From a virus: a stretch of 39,631 nucleotides of DNA. The first letter of the stretch is position 1. Each line of letters begins with the position of its first letter. Positions 23,882 to 30,982 of the stretch are shown piece after piece. The stretch is taken from the IMG/VR virus record IMGVR_UViG_3300043470_001260, positions 1 through 39,631 of that record, one strand, 5' to 3'. Position numbers and translations under genes: made by a program. Below the pieces are notes generated by a model. That model worked only from the letters and a program-made list of their open reading frames with translations. It searched no databases and was not told where the DNA came from.

Positions 23882-24403
23882 ACATCAAGTCCGAGAGACC
23901 TTTTTTGCAGACGGTTAATCTCGGACACGATAACAATTTCACCTGAATTTTTTGGGTGCGATTGCAACAAGTCGGAAACGACAATAAAGTTCTTTAAAAG
24001 CATTAACCGCAAACCAAATGCGAAACAATCAGAGGGGGAAATCCGAATAGTTATAGGGCGAAAGTACGCTGATAGCTAATACCAAGTTAGCGAGGTTTCA
24101 AAGTTGGGTGTAACTTTCACGACACTTGGAAATTTCTTTGCGGTTGAAAAAATGGTCAGGTGGCGGATGGAGACGCAGATAGACCACTGAGTATTGGGAC
24201 ATTGTTGGAGTGTTAAGCTATTATACCGCACTATCAAAGGGTTAATGAGATAGAAGAAGGATGTCCTCACCCGTTCGATTCGGGTCTTGACCGCAAAATT
24301 TATTAATCACCAGGCACTAAGGCTTTGAAAGAGTGTCGTGTGTGAAATAAATTTCTTTTTAATATAGGGTTCATGTTGAATTAGGGGAGTTGATAACTCC
24401 CCT
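23882..24403 (+). ncRNA. Putative ~500-nt structured RNA ending in a terminator
   Basis: 522 bases with no convincing gene. Complementary pairs on the + strand: GTCCGAGA 23889-23896 with TCTCGGAC 23919-23926; GTCG-GAAA-CGAC at 23971-23982, a GNRA hairpin; AACCGCAAA 24005-24013 with TTTGCGGTT 24137-24145, 9 bp, on which GAAAT 24038-24042 with ATTTC 24132-24136 stacks; inside it an irregular ~11-bp hairpin 24047-24076, and CCAAGT 24092-24097 with ACTTGG 24124-24129 enclosing AAAGTT 24110-24115 with AACTTT. Then a tRNA-like domain (24154-24293), GGCACT 24313-24318 with AGTGTC 24332-24337, and a terminator. No promoter box is seen, so it may be cut from the end of the recombination operon transcript. 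I do not recognise the class; GOLLD and ROOL phage RNAs are the nearest known idea. Confidence 0.6.
24154..24293 (+). ncRNA. tRNA-like domain with expanded anticodon loop
   Basis: Acceptor GGTCAGG (24154-24160) pairs with CTTGACC (24286-24292) over 7 bp with one G-U. Then T8-G9 and a class II (Leu/Ser) D-arm GCGGATGGAGACGC with G18-G19, a 5-bp anticodon stem GATAG (24178-24182) with CTATC (24231-24235), and a perfect T-arm ACCCG-TTCGATT-CGGGT (24269-24285). G at 24293 would be the discriminator, as in tRNA-Ser. No CCA is encoded. The loop between the anticodon-stem halves is 48 bases instead of 7, and the variable region is 33 bases. It is not an ordinary functional tRNA: a decayed or intron-bearing tRNA, or a tRNA mimic within the larger RNA. 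Confidence 0.55.
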
Positions 24404-24410
24404 TAATTTT
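24384..24410 (+). terminator. Strong intrinsic terminator after the structured RNA
   Basis: GGGGAGTT (24384-24391) pairs with AACTCCCC (24395-24402), loop GAT, followed by TTAATTTT. It ends the early operon/RNA and insulates the lipoprotein gene. A weaker 4-bp hairpin with T run lies at 24344-24360. Confidence 0.85.
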
Positions 24411-24430
24411 CAATATTTAAGCCATTTTAG

Positions 24431-24438
24431 TACATTTA
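24431..24438 (+). promoter_or_regulatory. Possible promoter of the lipoprotein gene
   Basis: TACATTTA matches TANNTTTG at 7 of 8 positions, 20 bases before the ATG and just after the terminator. It contains the TTTACA half-site. A good -33 element is missing. Confidence 0.35.
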
Positions 24439-24458
24439 CAAAAAAAATCTATTTCAAA

Positions 24459-24974
24459 ATGAAAAAATTAATCGTTCTCAGCTTATTCTTGGTCGGATGT
24501 GCCAAGCCGCAGATTTTAACACTAAAAGGCAATTACAATGCCTTTCACCAAAAGGAGATAAACAAACCATTTGATCAGGTTTGGAGCAATGCAATGGATA
24601 TTCTCGCTCAAAAAGGTTTGGCTATAAAAACAATTGACAAAGCGTCTGGTATTATTATATCTGAAAAGATTAATTTCAAAGACACAGCAGTTACAGAAGA
24701 CGCACTCGGGCAGCCATTAAGTCCAACGGCTTACATCGTGACACAAAAAAACATTAATTTCCTTGGAGACACCATGGTGCCGACTTCTGTTATGGGAAGT
24801 TGGAATATCAGAATTAAACAATCAGAAACACCGGGCAAAACATTGGTAAACGTCAATATCGTTGGCCTTGATGCAAAAATAGTTTTTGGGGTGAGTAACA
24901 TACCAGACGCAATATTTCAAGCACAAAGCACGGGAGTATTTGAGAAGGCATTAATTGCAGAACTTGAAAAATAA
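24459..24974 (+). CDS. Lipoprotein, probable lysogenic or exclusion factor
   Basis: 171 residues from ATG 24459 (upstream in-frame starts lie in the terminator). MKKLIVLSLFLVGCAKPQ is a lipoprotein signal with LVGC lipobox. The mature part (NKPFDQVWSNAMDILAQKGL, then TIDKASGIIISEKI) recalls BamC/NlpB-like helix-grip modules in small envelope lipoproteins. The gene stands alone between two terminators, with a possible promoter of its own, as accessory genes expressed from a prophage often do. A role in superinfection exclusion or envelope change is plausible but inferred from arrangement and location. Confidence 0.65.
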   Translation: MKKLIVLSLFLVGCAKPQILTLKGNYNAFHQKEINKPFDQVWSNAMDILAQKGLAIKTIDKASGIIISEKINFKDTAVTEDALGQPLSPTAYIVTQKNINFLGDTMVPTSVMGSWNIRIKQSETPGKTLVNVNIVGLDAKIVFGVSNIPDAIFQAQSTGVFEKALIAELEK

Positions 24975-25048
24975 TCAAAAAAAAGTTTGCAGTTTACATT
25001 TTCGGGTGTAAGTTTGCAATGCAAAAACAAACAAGAGCCAAAAAGCTC

Positions 25049-25070
25049 ACACCCTTACAGGTGTTTTTTT
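25049..25070 (+). terminator. Terminator after the lipoprotein gene
   Basis: ACACC (25049-25053), loop CTTACA, GGTGT (25060-25064), then a T run to 25070. The T tract runs into the next promoter region. Confidence 0.75.
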
Positions 25071-25092
25071 ATTTCTGATACTTCTCTTTTTT

Positions 25093-25218
25093 TATATTTG
25101 AGCGGTGTCCTTATCCCGTAAAAGGTAATCAATCCTTTTGGCCTTGTTTGGTTTTGCGGCGGAATATTGGGCACCGCTTTTATTTTGCCCTTCTTTAAAC
25201 GCAAAAAAAACAAAAAAA
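25093..25218 (+). promoter_or_regulatory. Promoter box and structured leader of the antirepressor unit
   Basis: TATATTTG at 25093-25100 would start transcription near 25105 or slightly earlier; no -33 box is obvious. GCGGTGTCC (25102-25110) pairs with GGGCACCGC (25169-25177) over 9 bp with one G-U, enclosing the hairpin AAAAGG/CCTTTT (25130-25149 area). TTTTATTTT follows directly, so this long stem looks like an attenuator-type terminator. GGGC (25169-25172) can instead pair with GCCC in the downstream TTTTGCCC. The leader may make expression of the small gene and antirepressor conditional. Confidence 0.45.
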
Positions 25219-25500
25219 ATGAAGAATCATCCTTCAGTACGCTTGGACTACAATGACAGTCCAGAAAAAACATTCGAAGAACTTCTTTCTTGCTACCCTC
25301 TCGAAGCAATCGAGGAATCATTATTTATGTGGCTTTCAAGCTATGTAAGTGGTGGTAAGCTTTCAGAAGGAGACATCATCCAAGAACATCATTTGTATTT
25401 CCTAATTCGTAAGGCAATACACCAAACGCAAAGAATCGCCAACGATTTGAGCATTTCGGCCATGGATTTGTCTAAAACCCAAACCACCGCACAAGCATGA
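25219..25500 (+). CDS. Hypothetical protein coupled to antirepressor
   Basis: 93 residues from ATG 25219, which follows an A-rich leader typical of Bacteroidetes starts; the frame is open upstream but would include the leader structure. Helical (SPEKTFEELLSCYPLEAIEE; LYFLIRKAIHQTQRIANDL), no signal peptide. The stop overlaps the antirepressor ATG (ATGA), so the two are made together. Confidence 0.6.
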   Translation: MKNHPSVRLDYNDSPEKTFEELLSCYPLEAIEESLFMWLSSYVSGGKLSEGDIIQEHHLYFLIRKAIHQTQRIANDLSISAMDLSKTQTTAQA

Positions 25501-26267
25501 ACGGCCTGATAAAAATCACCACCAATGAGCAAGGCTCATCGGTGGTTTCTGCAAGGGAACTTTATGAGTATTTAGGTTTCAATGCAAGCCAATGGAAAAG
25601 ATGGTATCAAAAGAATATTGAAAACAATCCATTTGCTTTTGAAGGCACAGATTGGGAGGGATTCGACATTATGTCGAGTTCAAATAATGGCACGGTAACA
25701 AAAGATTTTGCAATCACCACGGATTTTGCCAAAAGGCTAAGCATGATGGCAAGAACAGAAAAAGGAGAGGAAGCCCGAAAGTATTTTATTGAATGTGAGC
25801 AAAAGTTGACTTCTGCAGAACCTCGCAAACTTTCAAACCTCGAAATATTGGAGCTGGCGATGCAAGCGGAGCGGGCAAACATTGAACTACAAAACCTAAA
25901 CAACCGCCTGCAACAACACAATGAGCAACTCCAGCCCAAAGCCGACTATGCCGACAAGGTGCTAAACTCCGAAAGCGGACACGCCACCACCATAATAGCC
26001 AAGGAACTTGGAATGAGTGCAATCGAACTCAATCAAATACTATGTGGCATGGGTATTCAGTACCGCACAAAGTCGCAAGAATGGGTTTTGACCGCCAAAT
26101 ATCAAAATTGCGGATATGTGGAGAGCCGAACACACGCCTATCTATCAAGCGATAAGTTCACCACAAAAACCAAGATTTACTTTGTTTGGACAGAATTAGG
26201 CCGTAAATTCATCCACGAAACAATTAAAAAGCGGTTTGAAACTATTGGACAGGTTAAACTAAACTAA
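25497..26267 (+). CDS. Phage antirepressor, AntA and KilAC domains
   Basis: 256 residues. N-terminal AntA/AntB-type domain: VVSARELYEYLGFNASQWKR, WYQKNIENNPFAF, ITTDFAKRLSMMARTEKGEE, ARKYFIECE. A coiled linker (IELQNLNNRLQQHNEQLQPK) leads to a C-terminal KilAC DNA-binding domain: KADYADKVLNSESGHATTII, AKELGMSAIELNQILCGMGI, and YFVWTELGRKFIHE. Such proteins inactivate CI-type repressors to favour lytic growth. It lies ~10 kb from the repressor, behind its own promoter and foldable leader, directly before the packaging genes. Confidence 0.88.
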   Translation: MNGLIKITTNEQGSSVVSARELYEYLGFNASQWKRWYQKNIENNPFAFEGTDWEGFDIMSSSNNGTVTKDFAITTDFAKRLSMMARTEKGEEARKYFIECEQKLTSAEPRKLSNLEILELAMQAERANIELQNLNNRLQQHNEQLQPKADYADKVLNSESGHATTIIAKELGMSAIELNQILCGMGIQYRTKSQEWVLTAKYQNCGYVESRTHAYLSSDKFTTKTKIYFVWTELGRKFIHETIKKRFETIGQVKLN

Positions 26268-26268
26268 A

Positions 26269-26367
26269 ATGTACCAAAAACCGCAAAAATATTTTTCTGG
26301 ATGGATCATGATTTATGAAGTCATAAAATCCATGGTTCGGAAAATAAAACAAGCTATCTTTGGGTAA
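26269..26367 (+). CDS. Possible 32-residue small protein
   Basis: Starts MYQKPQKYFSGWIMIYEVIK and ends in a basic helix (SMVRKIKQAIFG). It begins one base after the antirepressor stop and ends before a terminator. An amphipathic, basic microprotein; no homology recognised. Start spacing is the main support. Confidence 0.35.
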   Translation: MYQKPQKYFSGWIMIYEVIKSMVRKIKQAIFG

Positions 26368-26410
26368 GATTTTTTCATAGTTTAAATTAAGGTTAAGAAT
26401 GATTAACAAC

Positions 26411-26441
26411 AAAAGGCATTTGGTTTCCATTTGCCTTTTTT
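26411..26441 (+). terminator. Terminator after the antirepressor unit
   Basis: AAAAGGCA (26411-26418) pairs with TGCCTTTT (26431-26438 area); TGG and CCA pair further inside after two T-T mismatches. The hairpin is followed by a T run. Confidence 0.75.
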
Positions 26442-26462
26442 CGTAAACTTTTATTACATTTG
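26430..26462 (+). promoter_or_regulatory. Promoter of the packaging/head operon
   Basis: TTTG (26430-26433), a 21-base spacer, and TACATTTG (26455-26462) form a good Bacteroidetes promoter 38 bases before the terminase small-subunit ATG. The -33 element lies inside the 3' arm of the preceding terminator. GTAAAC and two TTTACAT segments at 26443-26490 again match the phage half-site. Confidence 0.65.
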
Positions 26463-26500
26463 TTTCGTTAATTTACATATTTTTACATAAATATTGAGAT

Positions 26501-26935
26501 ATGGCATTTCATGATGGAAACGATTATTGGAAACTAAGAAACACAAACGGGAGGTGTTGTATTTTTGAGACACCTCAGGAATTGGGCGAAAAGGCTAATG
26601 AGTATTTCGAATGGATACAAAATAATCCACTCATTGAAATTGATTACAAAGGAAAGGATGCCATAAAGGTAGAAATGCCTAAAATGCGTCCTATGACACT
26701 TGAAGGACTTTGTAATTACATTGATATTGCTAAAAGTACATTTCAAGAATACGAGAAAAAAAATGATTTTTCGGCTATCACTACACGGATAAGACAAATT
26801 ATAGAAACCCAACAGTTTGAAGGAGCAGCTTCGGGATTCCTAAACCCAAGCATAATTGCTCGTAAGTTAGGTCTTACAGATAAGACCGAAGTTAAGTTAG
26901 TAGAGGAACAACCATTATTCCCAGATGCAAACTAA
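26501..26935 (+). CDS. Terminase small subunit
   Basis: 144 residues. Features of small terminase subunits: early region (FETPQELGEKANEYFEWIQN), a central DNA-binding helical part (MTLEGLCNYIDIAKSTFQEY), and a C-terminal motif EGAASGFLNPSIIARKLGL, typical of this family. It recognises the phage packaging site and regulates the large subunit, whose gene it overlaps by 11 bases. Confidence 0.82.
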   Translation: MAFHDGNDYWKLRNTNGRCCIFETPQELGEKANEYFEWIQNNPLIEIDYKGKDAIKVEMPKMRPMTLEGLCNYIDIAKSTFQEYEKKNDFSAITTRIRQIIETQQFEGAASGFLNPSIIARKLGLTDKTEVKLVEEQPLFPDAN

Positions 26936-28118
26936 TGAGACAGAGCCATTCAGACGAACAACGGCTATAAACATGATGTTGGCACTTGAAAAGCGTATCA
27001 AAGGCATTCAAGGTGGCACATCAGCAGGCAAGACGTTCGGCATTCTACCAATATTAATCAACAAGGCCATAAAAAACCCTGGTCTTGAAATTTCAGTTGT
27101 GGCTGAATCAGTTCCGCACCTTAAAAGGGGTGCAATGAAGGACTTTAAAAAAATAATGATTAAGACCAAGCGGTGGAATAATTCCGCATGGCACAGTACA
27201 GACAGTATTTATAGGTTTGCCAACGGATCATCGGTTGAGTTTTTTTCAGCAGACAATGACGCTAAATTAAGGGGTGCAAGGCGTGACATATTGTACATGA
27301 ATGAAGCCAACAACATGACACTTCACGCATACAATGAACTCGCATCAAGAACCAAGCAAGACGTTTGGATGGATTGGAATCCGACAAGCCCATTTTGGTT
27401 TCACGAAGAGTTAAAAGGTGATTCCGATGTTGATTTTCTCGTAATCAATTACACACACAACGAAGCGTGTCCACAATCAGCCGTTGATTTTATCCTAAAA
27501 GCCAAAGAAAAAGCCAAGACATCAAAGTTTTGGGATAATTGGTATAAAGTATATGGACTTGGTGAAATTGGAAGTCTGGAGGGCGTTATTTTCTCTAATT
27601 GGTCAATCATTGACACTATACCAAAAGAAGCCGAGATAGTTAATTATGGCCTTGATTTTGGATATACCAACGACCCAACCACCATTATTTATTTAGGAAA
27701 ATGGAATGGTAAGTTGATTCTTGACGAATTATGTTATCAGACCGGAATGGTTAACGCTGATATTGTCAGGAAAGCCAAAGAAACCACAGACGGGTTTACC
27801 TACATCATTGCCGACAGTGCAGAGCCTAAAAGTATTGAAGAAATCAAAAGGGGTGGTATTCGCATCAAAGGAGCGTTAAAAGGCAAAGATTCAATCAATT
27901 TCGGTATTGATACACTCCAACAGTTTGACATACTTGTAACCTCCAGAAGTACAAACCTAATAAAGGAACTCCGAAATTATCAGTGGGATAAAGACAAAGA
28001 AGGCAAAATACTAAACAAACCGATTCATTACTACAATCATTGCATTGATGCCGTTAGGTATGCCGCAGAAAGTTTGGCCACCAAAAAGAAATTTGAATGG
28101 TACGTTATAACCGAATAA
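26925..28118 (+). CDS. Terminase large subunit
   Basis: 397 residues, PBSX-like packaging motor. ATPase: Walker A in GIQGGTSAGKTFG (about 27-38), Walker B ILYMNEANN near 120, then DWNPTSPFWFHEEL. The RNase H-like nuclease begins at NYGLDFGYTNDPTTI near 240, continues with YIIADSAEPKSIEEI and ends HCIDAVRYAAESL, giving the metal-binding Asp residues. It cuts concatemeric DNA and drives it into the prohead. Headful or cos packaging cannot be decided from the sequence alone. Confidence 0.95.
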   Translation: MQTNETEPFRRTTAINMMLALEKRIKGIQGGTSAGKTFGILPILINKAIKNPGLEISVVAESVPHLKRGAMKDFKKIMIKTKRWNNSAWHSTDSIYRFANGSSVEFFSADNDAKLRGARRDILYMNEANNMTLHAYNELASRTKQDVWMDWNPTSPFWFHEELKGDSDVDFLVINYTHNEACPQSAVDFILKAKEKAKTSKFWDNWYKVYGLGEIGSLEGVIFSNWSIIDTIPKEAEIVNYGLDFGYTNDPTTIIYLGKWNGKLILDELCYQTGMVNADIVRKAKETTDGFTYIIADSAEPKSIEEIKRGGIRIKGALKGKDSINFGIDTLQQFDILVTSRSTNLIKELRNYQWDKDKEGKILNKPIHYYNHCIDAVRYAAESLATKKKFEWYVITE

Positions 28119-28129
28119 TATTTGGTTTT

Positions 28130-28162
28130 TTTGCACAGATTAAAAAAAAATACATACTTTTA
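28130..28162 (+). promoter_or_regulatory. Possible weak promoter before portal gene
   Basis: TTTG (28130-28133), 21 bases, then TACTTTTA (28155-28162), a near match to TANNTTTG. It lies in an 86-base gap without any gene; the gap between terminase and portal is otherwise unexplained. Confidence 0.3.
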
Positions 28163-28204
28163 CATCGCCAAATCATACTTCCTGCCTTTCATTAATTCAA
28201 AAGA

Positions 28205-29533
28205 ATGAAAGAGTTGTCTTCCAATCCGTTACAAAACGGAATCTTTGAGTATGTCCGAAATATAGCAATTCCGCTAAATGAGCCGATTTACAAGTATGTC
28301 GATTTGTTTAATACCAATGCCTTGGTTTATACTGCCGTTGACTTTTTGGCCATGAAAGCAAGCCAAGCAAAGCCAATGATTTTTAAAACCAAAGACCGTG
28401 GAGCAGAAAAGGAAATGCGGAAAATGGCCGGTATGTGGAAAGATTCCTATGAGTACAAACAGTACAAGGATGCCAAAACAAAAGGCATAGACGAAATTTA
28501 CTTGGAAGATATCGGCCTTGGTGACGGTGACGAACTGTTAAGGCTCAAACGAATTCTAACAAGGCCAAACGATTTTCAGACGTTCGGTGAAATGCTGCAT
28601 TCGTTGGTGGTGTTCAATCAAACCGTTGGCTGGTCAATGCTTTACGCCAACACCACAAACAAAGGCATTATAGACCTAAATTCAGCACCGACACATGAAA
28701 TAGACATCGAGGGTGGAAGTCCTAAGAACCCGATATTGTCTTACAAGTTCAAAGGGAACTATCAAATCAAACTTGATCCGAAGTTTTGTTTTCCGGTCAG
28801 AACATTTTCGACAAAATACGACCGCATGGGAACACACCTGTACGGTAATTCAAAGGTCAAAATTGCTTATGCGGAAATATTGACCTACATTGAAGCGGTG
28901 GCCAGAGAATATACGGCCTTTAAAACGGGAGATTCTGCCCATATACTTTCACCAAAAGACCCAGAAGCCCAACAGTCAGCAGCAGGTGATAAAGGTTTCT
29001 TTCAGAAAATTATGAATGATATATTTTCGGGTTTAAGGAAAAAAGACCGCCACCAAGCCGTTTTTGTGCCTTATGCCTTAGAACATATCAATCTCGCATC
29101 GGCTTTGAAAGATGCAAACGTCATCGAATCTAAGAAAGCCATTAAAGAAATAGTTGCTGGTGTATTTCATTTGCCTGTTCGGGTGGTGTACAACGACACA
29201 TCAGGCGGAACATATAACAATCTAAAGGAGGACAAAAAAGATGCTCTAAGAAACGGTGTTTTTCCGTTGCTCAATCAATTTGAAGAAACTATGAACGAAC
29301 GAATAATCAAACCTAACTTTGGTTATGAATTTGGATTTGATTACGATTCTTATGAGGAACTAAATCCCGATGTTATTGCCGATATGGAACGTTTGGCCAA
29401 AGTTGATTTTATATCTGATAATGAAAAACGCTCATGGAACGATTTTGAGAAATTGGAAGACGAAAGAGCCAATACACCACAGAAATATTGGGAATCGAAT
29501 ATTGAGCCTATGAACTTTGATGAAAACCTATGA
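28205..29533 (+). CDS. Portal protein
   Basis: 442 residues, usual size for HK97-type portals. Recognisable parts: the early wing region (YKYVDLFNTNALVYTAVDFL), RLKRILTRPNDFQTFGEMLH with the following hydrophobic segment, GVFHLPVRVVYNDTSGGTYN near the stem/crown, and the acidic C-terminus. The dodecameric portal forms the DNA entry vertex and docks terminase. It follows terL and overlaps the MuF-type gene by 4 bases. Confidence 0.9.
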   Translation: MKELSSNPLQNGIFEYVRNIAIPLNEPIYKYVDLFNTNALVYTAVDFLAMKASQAKPMIFKTKDRGAEKEMRKMAGMWKDSYEYKQYKDAKTKGIDEIYLEDIGLGDGDELLRLKRILTRPNDFQTFGEMLHSLVVFNQTVGWSMLYANTTNKGIIDLNSAPTHEIDIEGGSPKNPILSYKFKGNYQIKLDPKFCFPVRTFSTKYDRMGTHLYGNSKVKIAYAEILTYIEAVAREYTAFKTGDSAHILSPKDPEAQQSAAGDKGFFQKIMNDIFSGLRKKDRHQAVFVPYALEHINLASALKDANVIESKKAIKEIVAGVFHLPVRVVYNDTSGGTYNNLKEDKKDALRNGVFPLLNQFEETMNERIIKPNFGYEFGFDYDSYEELNPDVIADMERLAKVDFISDNEKRSWNDFEKLEDERANTPQKYWESNIEPMNFDENL

Positions 29534-30330
29534 CAGTAGAACAACATCAAGCACGAACCGAACGAATCAGGAACATTGCAGAACGAAAAGCTATCACACT
29601 GGTGACTGCATACCTCAAACGTGTGCATTTTGCATTTGAAGCTGGATATAAAAATTCTGGAATTCGTGGTGCCGAAGCTGTCATTGACCAAATCAGGATT
29701 TCGGACGTGGCGGTGATGTATGAGGAAATGTACACTAAAGGCGGTTTGTATGTAGCTCAAAGAGAATTTGAATTCTATGAGAAACAAACCAAGCGTTCTG
29801 GCTTCGATTTCTTCGATGCTATTTGGCAACAGTATATTTTGACGGCCTTACAAAATGCAGAAATAACCAAGCGGATCACTCAGGTAACGGAGCGAACCAA
29901 AATGCTTTATCGGGAATTATTGGCGGAAGCTGCAGGCGGTATTTTGGCACCACGACAAATAGCAAGTTTGTTTGTGTCAAAACGCTTGACGTTGGTAAGG
30001 CACAGGGCGTTAAGAATAGCACGCACCGAAATGACACACGCAGCTGCTTTGGGAACTGAATTTGCAGGAAATCAGATTGAATTGAATATCGGCAAACCGA
30101 TGTATAAAGTCTGGTATCATAACCTTAGCAGGGATTACCGAGACACTCACGCTGCTTTAAATCGAAAGTATGTGCCTAAGTCTGACAAATTCAACGTAAA
30201 CGGCAAAATGATGAAACACCCGGGCGACCCATCAGGCGGAGCGGGCGAAGTCATCAATTGCCGTTGTAAACATACCTACGCTACGGAAGACGTTTTGAAA
30301 GAGATTGGGATTTGGAAAGGTGTATTATAA
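29530..30330 (+). CDS. MuF-type minor head protein
   Basis: 266 residues. The C-terminal ~120 residues carry the Phage_Mu_F pattern: ARTEMTHAAALGTEFAGNQI, KVWYHNLSRDYRDTHAALNR, HPGDPSGGAGEVINCRCKH. The N-terminal half is helical and binds portal in related phages. These proteins are packaged in small numbers and may be ejected with the DNA. The gene ends 6 bases before the convergent leftward cassette, without a visible terminator. Confidence 0.85.
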   Translation: MTVEQHQARTERIRNIAERKAITLVTAYLKRVHFAFEAGYKNSGIRGAEAVIDQIRISDVAVMYEEMYTKGGLYVAQREFEFYEKQTKRSGFDFFDAIWQQYILTALQNAEITKRITQVTERTKMLYRELLAEAAGGILAPRQIASLFVSKRLTLVRHRALRIARTEMTHAAALGTEFAGNQIELNIGKPMYKVWYHNLSRDYRDTHAALNRKYVPKSDKFNVNGKMMKHPGDPSGGAGEVINCRCKHTYATEDVLKEIGIWKGVL

Positions 30331-30336
30331 GTGTTA

Positions 30337-30705
30337 TCATTTCATCCAAGGTTGCTTCTCGTGAGAGAAATTGGTAAACCACAAACCTAAGCTACAATAG
30401 TAAGGCGGTCTGCCATCTTGGAATATATTTTTAATTACGCTACAAAGATAACTTTCCTCATCATCCCAAAAGTAACCTTTATCACCCACTTGTGGTTGTC
30501 TTGGTTCGTTCGGGTTTGTTTCTGATGCATACTTGAAAAAATCCGCACCCCCATCCTTGTCAATGGTAATATAAGGGAATTTATTTTCTGGTTTTTTATA
30601 AATAACTAACCAAAAAAATGCATCTTCTGGCTCATTATCCCAAACCCACATTTCTTTGCCAATCATTTCAATGCCGTACTTTTCTTTAATTTCTTCGTTT
30701 GTCAT
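30337..30705 (-). CDS. Cassette protein 12, hypothetical
   Basis: 122 residues, last gene of the leftward cassette. Rich in Trp, Tyr and Asp (MWVWDNEPEDAFFWLVIYKK; GYFWDDEESYLCSVIKNIF), soluble, no known motif. It stops 6 bases from the stop of the MuF gene coming the other way. Confidence 0.6.
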   Translation of the reverse strand: MTNEEIKEKYGIEMIGKEMWVWDNEPEDAFFWLVIYKKPENKFPYITIDKDGGADFFKYASETNPNEPRQPQVGDKGYFWDDEESYLCSVIKNIFQDGRPPYYCSLGLWFTNFSHEKQPWMK

Positions 30706-30734
30706 AATTTTAACTATTATTGTTTTAGCTCGTA

Positions 30735-30971
30735 TTATTTTAATAATTCCTCAATTTGACTCAAATAAACAAACCCTTCGCAATCTCCGCTTGAATACCT
30801 CACGTTTTGTTTTAGTATCTCGTATGCATCGCTGAGTAGAATCTCCCTTTTCCTTCCAATATCCCATTGCTCTAACTTATCCATCAGTGCTGCAAAATGT
30901 TCATCATCTAATTTTGATATATTGCATAGTAAGAAAAAAATTACTTCTGATTGTGTCTTGGGTTCTAACAT
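30735..30971 (-). CDS. Cassette protein 11, hypothetical
   Basis: 78 residues, helical and acidic (NISKLDDEHFAALMDKLEQW; REILLSDAYEILKQNV). Separate from its neighbours by short AT-rich gaps. No family recognised. Confidence 0.55.
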   Translation of the reverse strand: MLEPKTQSEVIFFLLCNISKLDDEHFAALMDKLEQWDIGRKREILLSDAYEILKQNVRYSSGDCEGFVYLSQIEELLK

Positions 30972-30982
30972 GATTTTTTTAC

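Noticed and set aside
24245-24253. Two-codon minigene ATG AGA TAG
   Set aside because: Reminiscent of lambda bar minigenes, but such 9-base strings are common and this one lies in the tRNA-like variable region without a start context.
23778-24270. Two minus-strand reading frames of 64-68 codons
   Set aside because: They run antisense through the HTH gene and the structured region, are Cys/Ser/Arg-rich without family features, and have no promoter or coupling.
24154-24293. tmRNA
   Set aside because: The T-arm and acceptor fit, but a proper D-stem and anticodon stem are present, the domain is too short for tag frame plus pseudoknots, and no tag peptide is seen.
23882-24403. Self-splicing group I or II intron, or RNase P RNA
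   Set aside because: No group I P7/P3 core, no group II domain V and no convincing RNase P conserved regions were found. GAGGGGGAAATCC near 24032 only loosely recalls the RNase P start.
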